From: Thermomicrobiales bacterium
GTDB taxonomy: Bacteria; Chloroflexota; Chloroflexia; Thermomicrobiales; UBA6265
Length of the DNA stretch: 7,909 nt
Assembly: GCA_025937615.1 (NCBI GenBank)
Contig: JAICRA010000056.1
Span: 1 to 7,909 of the forward strand
Direction of reading: 5' to 3'
Positions 4,805-7,909 of the stretch are shown here, piece after piece. Made by a program: the position numbers and the translations under genes. The notes beneath the pieces are model-generated. The model searched no databases. It saw only the letters and a list, made by a program, of their open reading frames with translations, and was not told the origin of the DNA. Each line of letters opens with the position of its first letter. Position 1 is the stretch's first letter.

Positions 4805-6301
4805 ATGACGGATCCGATCCTTGAATTCGACGGAGTGAGCAAGCGCTTCGGGGGTGTGCGCGCCTTGCAGGGGGTGAGCTTCGCCGTGCCCGGGGGCGAG
4901 GTGCATGCCCTCGTCGGCGAGAACGGCTCGGGGAAGTCGACCCTGATCCGCATCTGCGGAGGAGTCTTCCCGCCCGACGAGGGCACGATCCGCTTCGAGG
5001 GGCGCGAGGTCTCGTTCGCTGACCCACTCGCCTCCCGCGCCGCCGGCATCAGCGTCGTCCACCAGGAGATCCCGATCTGCCCTGATCTGACCGCAGCGCA
5101 GAACGTCCTCCTCGGTCACGCTCTGCCGAAATGGGGTGGGCTGATCGATTGGGGCGAAGTGAATCGCCGTGCCGAGGCTGTTTTCGCCCAGCTTGGTGTG
5201 GACATCCGTCCGTCCGCCCTCGCTGGCGACCTCCCCATTGCCCAGCGGCAACTGATCGCCATCGCGCAGGCGCTGTCGCATCAGGCGACGTTACTGATTC
5301 TCGATGAGCCAACCTCCGCCTTGAGCAAGCAGGAGGCGGAGCGGCTCTTCGCGATCATTCGTGGCCTCAAGGCACGGGGGCTGACCATCATCTACGTCTC
5401 GCACCGGTTGGAGGAGGTGTTCGGTCTTGCCGACCGCGTCTCGGCACTGCGCGACGGTCACTATGTCGGCACGGTTTCTCGTGAGGAGACGACACCGGAC
5501 GAGGTCGTGCGGATGATGGTTGGCCGCGAGATTACGCATCTCTTCCCTAAGGAAGAGCATTCCACGGGTGACGTACTGCTCAGCGTGCGTGGGCTCTCGG
5601 CGCCGGGTGCGTTTGAAGATGTGTCATTTGATCTCCACGGCGGTGAAGTTCTGGGTCTGGTGGGATTGCAGGGATCGGGCACAAGCGAGGTGCTGCGTGC
5701 CCTTGGTGGTCAATATCCACATCTCACCGGGGAGATCATCCTGCAAGGCGAGCCGGTCCAACCCGCCTCGGCCACCGACGCAATCCGCCGTCGCATCGCG
5801 TACGTCCCCGCCGATCGGCAGGGCGAAGGCCTCTTCGCCTCGATGTCGGTGCGCGAGAACGCTGGGCTGCTCCTTCTGTCGCGCCTGGCGGCCGCCCTCG
5901 GGTGGGTGCCAAACCGGTCGCTCGATGAGGTGGCAGGCGAGATGGTGCGGCGCTTCCAAATCCGGGCGGCATCGCTGACCGTGCCGGTCAGCAGTCTCTC
6001 TGGTGGTAATCAGCAGAAGGTGGTCATTGCCCGCTCCCTTTCCATTGAGCCGCTCGTCATCCTGCTCGACGACCCGACTCGCGGCATTGATGTCGGTGCC
6101 AAAGCGGAGGTGCATCAGATCCTGAACGGGATGACGCGACAGGGTCGTGGCGTGCTGCTCGTCTCGTCGGAGTTGCCGGAGGTCCTCGCCATGAGTGACC
6201 GAGTGCTAGCCATGTACGGCGGCCGCGTCGTCGCGGAGTTGCCGCGTGGGGCCCATCACGAGGCGGTGATGCAGTTGATTACGGGGGTCCATGCGGCATG
6301 A
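4805..6301 (+). CDS. RbsA/MglA-type sugar ABC transporter ATPase (two nucleotide-binding domains)
   Basis: This 498-residue cytoplasmic ATPase has the tandem-domain layout of class-2 sugar importers, with normal length. Domain 1: Walker A GENGSGKST (38-46), Q-loop Q87, a family-typical weak signature LPIAQRQ (143-149), Walker B LLILDEPTSAL (163-173) and switch H200. Domain 2: degenerate P-loop GLQGSGTSE (287-295) without the lysine, YVPADRQGEGLF (333-344) where the Q-loop would lie, signature LSGGNQQK (398-405), Walker B VILLDDPTRGIDVGAK (418-433) with D423 in place of the catalytic Glu, and S455 in place of the switch His. This asymmetry is known for RbsA-like proteins and suggests that domain 1 carries most hydrolysis. 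The ATG at 4805 is preceded by TTCAATTTCGAAGCG with no Shine-Dalgarno sequence; no better in-frame start exists before the first strand. The stop overlaps a downstream ATG as ATGA. Confidence 0.96.
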   Translation: MTDPILEFDGVSKRFGGVRALQGVSFAVPGGEVHALVGENGSGKSTLIRICGGVFPPDEGTIRFEGREVSFADPLASRAAGISVVHQEIPICPDLTAAQNVLLGHALPKWGGLIDWGEVNRRAEAVFAQLGVDIRPSALAGDLPIAQRQLIAIAQALSHQATLLILDEPTSALSKQEAERLFAIIRGLKARGLTIIYVSHRLEEVFGLADRVSALRDGHYVGTVSREETTPDEVVRMMVGREITHLFPKEEHSTGDVLLSVRGLSAPGAFEDVSFDLHGGEVLGLVGLQGSGTSEVLRALGGQYPHLTGEIILQGEPVQPASATDAIRRRIAYVPADRQGEGLFASMSVRENAGLLLLSRLAAALGWVPNRSLDEVAGEMVRRFQIRAASLTVPVSSLSGGNQQKVVIARSLSIEPLVILLDDPTRGIDVGAKAEVHQILNGMTRQGRGVLLVSSELPEVLAMSDRVLAMYGGRVVAELPRGAHHEAVMQLITGVHAA

Positions 6302-6333
6302 CGAAGGCTGTGAAGGGGAACGAGGGGATAGAT

Positions 6334-7101
6334 ATGCGCGGCGAATCCCCGTTCCGGTTAGATGGGCGCGTCGCCATCGTCACGGGCGGTGGTGGTGGGC
6401 TCGGCTCGGGGATCTGTCCAGCCCTGGCCGTGGCCGGCGCCGCTGTTGTCGTCGCTGGCCGGACGCAGGAAAAGCTCGACCGCGTGGTGACGGAGATCGT
6501 CGCCGGAGGCGGCCGCGCCCTTGCGGTCGAGGTCGATATCGCCGACCGGCAATCTGTCGAGACCTTGACGGAGCGGGTCATGTCCGAGCTCGGCGGCATC
6601 GACATCCTGGTCAACAACGCCGCCGTCTACCATCGCAAGCCGTGGACGGAGATCACCGAAGAGGACTGGGACCAGGTGCTCGATACCAATCTGAAGGGCT
6701 ACTACCTCTGCGCCCGTGCGGCCTATCCTGCGCTCAAGGCGTCCGGGCGCGGCCGGGTCATCAACGTCGCCTCGATCACCTTTTTCGGCGGGGTGCCGTT
6801 CCTGCTCGACTATGTCGCCTCCAAGGGAGGCATCGTCGGCTTCACGCGAGCGCTGGCGCGGGAGGTGGGATCGGACGGCATCACCGTCAACACCCTCTCC
6901 CCGGGGGCCTTCCCGACAGATGCCGAGAAGATCCATCCCGACCTCGAAAATTACAATCGAGATATCCTGGCGGCCCAGAGCATCAAGCGGCGGGGAACCC
7001 CCGAGGACGTCGGCAATCTAGTGGCATTTCTGGCCGGCGACGCGGCATCGTTCATCACCGGCCAGCTCATTCAGATCGATGGCGGCTGGATGATGCATTG
7101 A
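6334..7101 (+). CDS. Short-chain dehydrogenase/reductase (classical SDR)
   Basis: This 255-residue NAD(P)-dependent oxidoreductase has all core SDR elements: the cofactor loop TGGGGGLG (17-24), VDIAD (68-72), NNAA (94-97), N119 in DTNLKG, and the Ser-Tyr-Lys set S147, Y160 and K164 with the usual Ser-Tyr spacing of 13. The sequence AGRT (41-44) at the end of the second strand, with Arg rather than Asp, favours NADP(H). The C-terminus FITGQLIQIDGGWMMH is typical of sugar and polyol dehydrogenases and 3-oxoacyl reductase-like SDRs. I chose the ATG at 6334, preceded by GAGGGG at 6322-6327 with 6-base spacing and giving the usual family length. The ATG at 6298 overlaps the ATPase stop as ATGA and would add MTKAVKGNEGID, which is unlike SDR N-termini, but it could mediate coupling. 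It probably oxidises the imported compound or an intermediate (inferred from the operon). Confidence 0.93.
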   Translation: MRGESPFRLDGRVAIVTGGGGGLGSGICPALAVAGAAVVVAGRTQEKLDRVVTEIVAGGGRALAVEVDIADRQSVETLTERVMSELGGIDILVNNAAVYHRKPWTEITEEDWDQVLDTNLKGYYLCARAAYPALKASGRGRVINVASITFFGGVPFLLDYVASKGGIVGFTRALAREVGSDGITVNTLSPGAFPTDAEKIHPDLENYNRDILAAQSIKRRGTPEDVGNLVAFLAGDAASFITGQLIQIDGGWMMH

Positions 7102-7193
7102 GGGAAAGGAAAGCGGTAGGACGGGCGCATCACGCGTCACGACGAGCTGTCATGCCCTCAGAGTGTGCAATGCGAAGCGCGCCTGCATGGGCG

Positions 7194-7222
7194 TTGACTG
7201 ATCGGTGAGCTAGGTCTAGGCT
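7194..7222 (+). promoter_or_regulatory. Candidate sigma70-type promoter P1 for the second transport operon
   Basis: TTGACT (7194-7199) matches five of six -35 bases. After a 17-base spacer, TAGGCT (7217-7222) keeps the first, second and last bases of the -10 consensus. It lies in the 223-bp gap after the dehydrogenase, where a new transcription unit is expected. Visual match only. Confidence 0.42.
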
Positions 7223-7228
7223 GGCGAC

Positions 7229-7259
7229 TTGACCAGGATGCCGTCGCTCTGCCTATGCT
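7229..7259 (+). promoter_or_regulatory. Candidate tandem promoter P2
   Basis: TTGACC (7229-7234) is followed, with a longish 19-base spacer, by TATGCT (7254-7259), which matches four of six -10 bases. It would start transcription near 7266 and leave a leader of about 60 bases before the GTG at 7325. The spacing is suboptimal, so P1 and P2 may be alternatives rather than both real. Confidence 0.33.
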
Positions 7260-7297
7260 GGAGGCGTCAGGGCGATGACTACTGGCCGCGATGGCCG

Positions 7298-7318
7298 CGC
7301 CACTCGGTGGCGAGGAGG
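7298..7318 (+). promoter_or_regulatory. Leader hairpin abutting the Shine-Dalgarno sequence
   Basis: CGCCAC (7298-7303) and GTGGCG (7307-7312) form a perfect 6-bp stem with a TCG loop. It ends immediately before AGGAGG (7313-7318), which is spaced 6 bases from the GTG start at 7325. The ribosome binding site strongly supports the GTG. The hairpin leaves the site exposed and may influence translation or mRNA stability; that role is inferred. Confidence 0.5.
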
Positions 7319-7324
7319 AACTCC

Positions 7325-7909
7325 GTGAGCGATCCCCGTGTCGATTCCCTGCTCGATGAGGCGATGCGCCTGCGCCTCTCCCGGCGCAGCATCCTGCGGC
7401 GTGGCGCCGCCCTTGGTCTCTCGACCGCCGCCGTCTCCAGCGTCCTCTCGGCGACGGGCCGTGTTAGCGCCGCCCCGCGCGCGGCCGCGTTCCTTCAGGA
7501 GCGCCAGCTCAATATTTTGCAAGCGAGCTACTTCGTGCCCGCGGGCGAGGATTTCTTTAACCAGGCCGCCCAGGACTGGGGCAGCCAGAACGGCGTCGCC
7601 GTGACCGCCGACTATATCGGCTGGAACGATCTGCAGCCGCGCATCGCGGCGGCGGTCGAGGGTGGCTCGGGCGCCGACATCATCGAGATGTGGGACATCT
7701 GGCCGTACCTCTACCAGGAGAGCATGGTCCCAGTTGATGAACTAGCCCAGGCGGTCAGCGAGGAATATGGAGGGTTCTACGATTGGGTCGTCGATACCGC
7801 TTCCGTGGACGGGAAGTGGTACAGCGTTCCCCACGGCAACTCGAGCTCGGCATTTACCTACCGCATCAGCCTGGTGGAGGAAGCGGGCATCGAAGATCCC
7901 AAGAACAAC
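7325..7909 (+). CDS. Tat-exported extracellular solute-binding protein family 1 (MalE-like), 3'-truncated by the window
   Basis: This is the first 195 residues of a substrate-binding protein of a second, class-1 carbohydrate ABC importer; the reading frame stays open to the last base. The N-terminus has a twin-arginine signal, LSRRSILRRGAALGLS (18-33), with R20-R21, a hydrophobic stretch to about residue 43, and probable cleavage near V47-S48-A49. The mature part begins around QLNILQASYFVPAGEDFFNQ (61-80) and includes ADYIGWNDLQPRIAAAVEGG, GADIIEMWDIWPYL, VPVDELAQ and DGKWYSVPHGNSSSAFTYR (162-180), all typical of family-1 binding proteins with an aromatic sugar site. The GTG start follows AGGAGG at 7313-7318. 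Family members run to about 420-460 residues, so more than half is missing. Permease genes (two of the MalFG type) would be expected to the right. It is separated from the RbsABC-type set by promoter-like sequences and is probably its own operon. Confidence 0.9.
   Translation, partial: MSDPRVDSLLDEAMRLRLSRRSILRRGAALGLSTAAVSSVLSATGRVSAAPRAAAFLQERQLNILQASYFVPAGEDFFNQAAQDWGSQNGVAVTADYIGWNDLQPRIAAAVEGGSGADIIEMWDIWPYLYQESMVPVDELAQAVSEEYGGFYDWVVDTASVDGKWYSVPHGNSSSAFTYRISLVEEAGIEDPKNN

Noticed and set aside
5990..6170. Loss of function in the ATPase second domain (no P-loop Lys, Asp for Glu, Ser for the switch His).
   Set aside because: Degenerate second domains are normal in RbsA/MglA-type ATPases; the rest of the domain, including LSGGNQQK, is intact.
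7102..7190. Terminator or small RNA after the dehydrogenase.
   Set aside because: Only short interrupted complementarities are present (GGGCGCAT against ATGCCC) and there is no U-tract.

Overview
The window is GC-rich bacterial DNA that is almost wholly coding on the + strand. It reads as a carbohydrate- or polyol-type uptake and catabolism locus. The GC content, ATGA-coupled genes, class-2 (RbsABC-type) sugar importer and a twin-arginine signal of the form SRRSILRRGAALGL on a second solute-binding protein fit a Chloroflexota organism of the Thermomicrobia/Sphaerobacter kind. An actinobacterium or proteobacterium cannot be excluded from this sequence alone. I see no tRNA, rRNA, CRISPR array or insertion sequence.

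Layout, left to right. Positions 1-59 hold a possible last 18 codons of an upstream gene. Next comes a ceramidase-superfamily hydrolase (25-1506, true start uncertain). A gap of about 100 bp leads to a metallo-beta-lactamase-fold hydrolase (1606-2577), which overlaps by ATGA an RbsC-type permease (2574-3599). A short gap with repeats precedes a secreted sugar-binding protein (3657-4628). A 176-bp intercistronic region holds a large imperfect palindrome. It is followed by a two-domain RbsA/MglA-type ATPase (4805-6301) and a short-chain dehydrogenase (6334-7101). After a 223-bp gap with promoter-like sequences, a second transport system begins with a Tat-exported family-1 (MalE-like) binding protein that runs off the right edge (7325-7909).

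Working model (inference): the RbsABC-type importer brings a small sugar, polyol or sugar derivative into the cell. The dehydrogenase oxidises it or a product, and the two metallo-hydrolases cleave an amide, ester, lactone or thioester bond in the same pathway. The substrate cannot be read from the sequence.

The most unusual part is non-coding. Related short repeats, GGAGTCG(n)GCTTTGC with a nearby AAGGAG, lie on both sides of the binding-protein gene. One copy supplies that gene's ribosome binding site, while a nearly perfect older site is stranded 57 bp upstream at the end of the permease gene. Two further copies in opposite orientation form a REPIN-like stem between the binding protein and its ATPase, whose start has no visible ribosome binding site. 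The hydrolase at the left has a strong Shine-Dalgarno sequence pointing at an ACG codon, exactly where its relatives would be expected to start.
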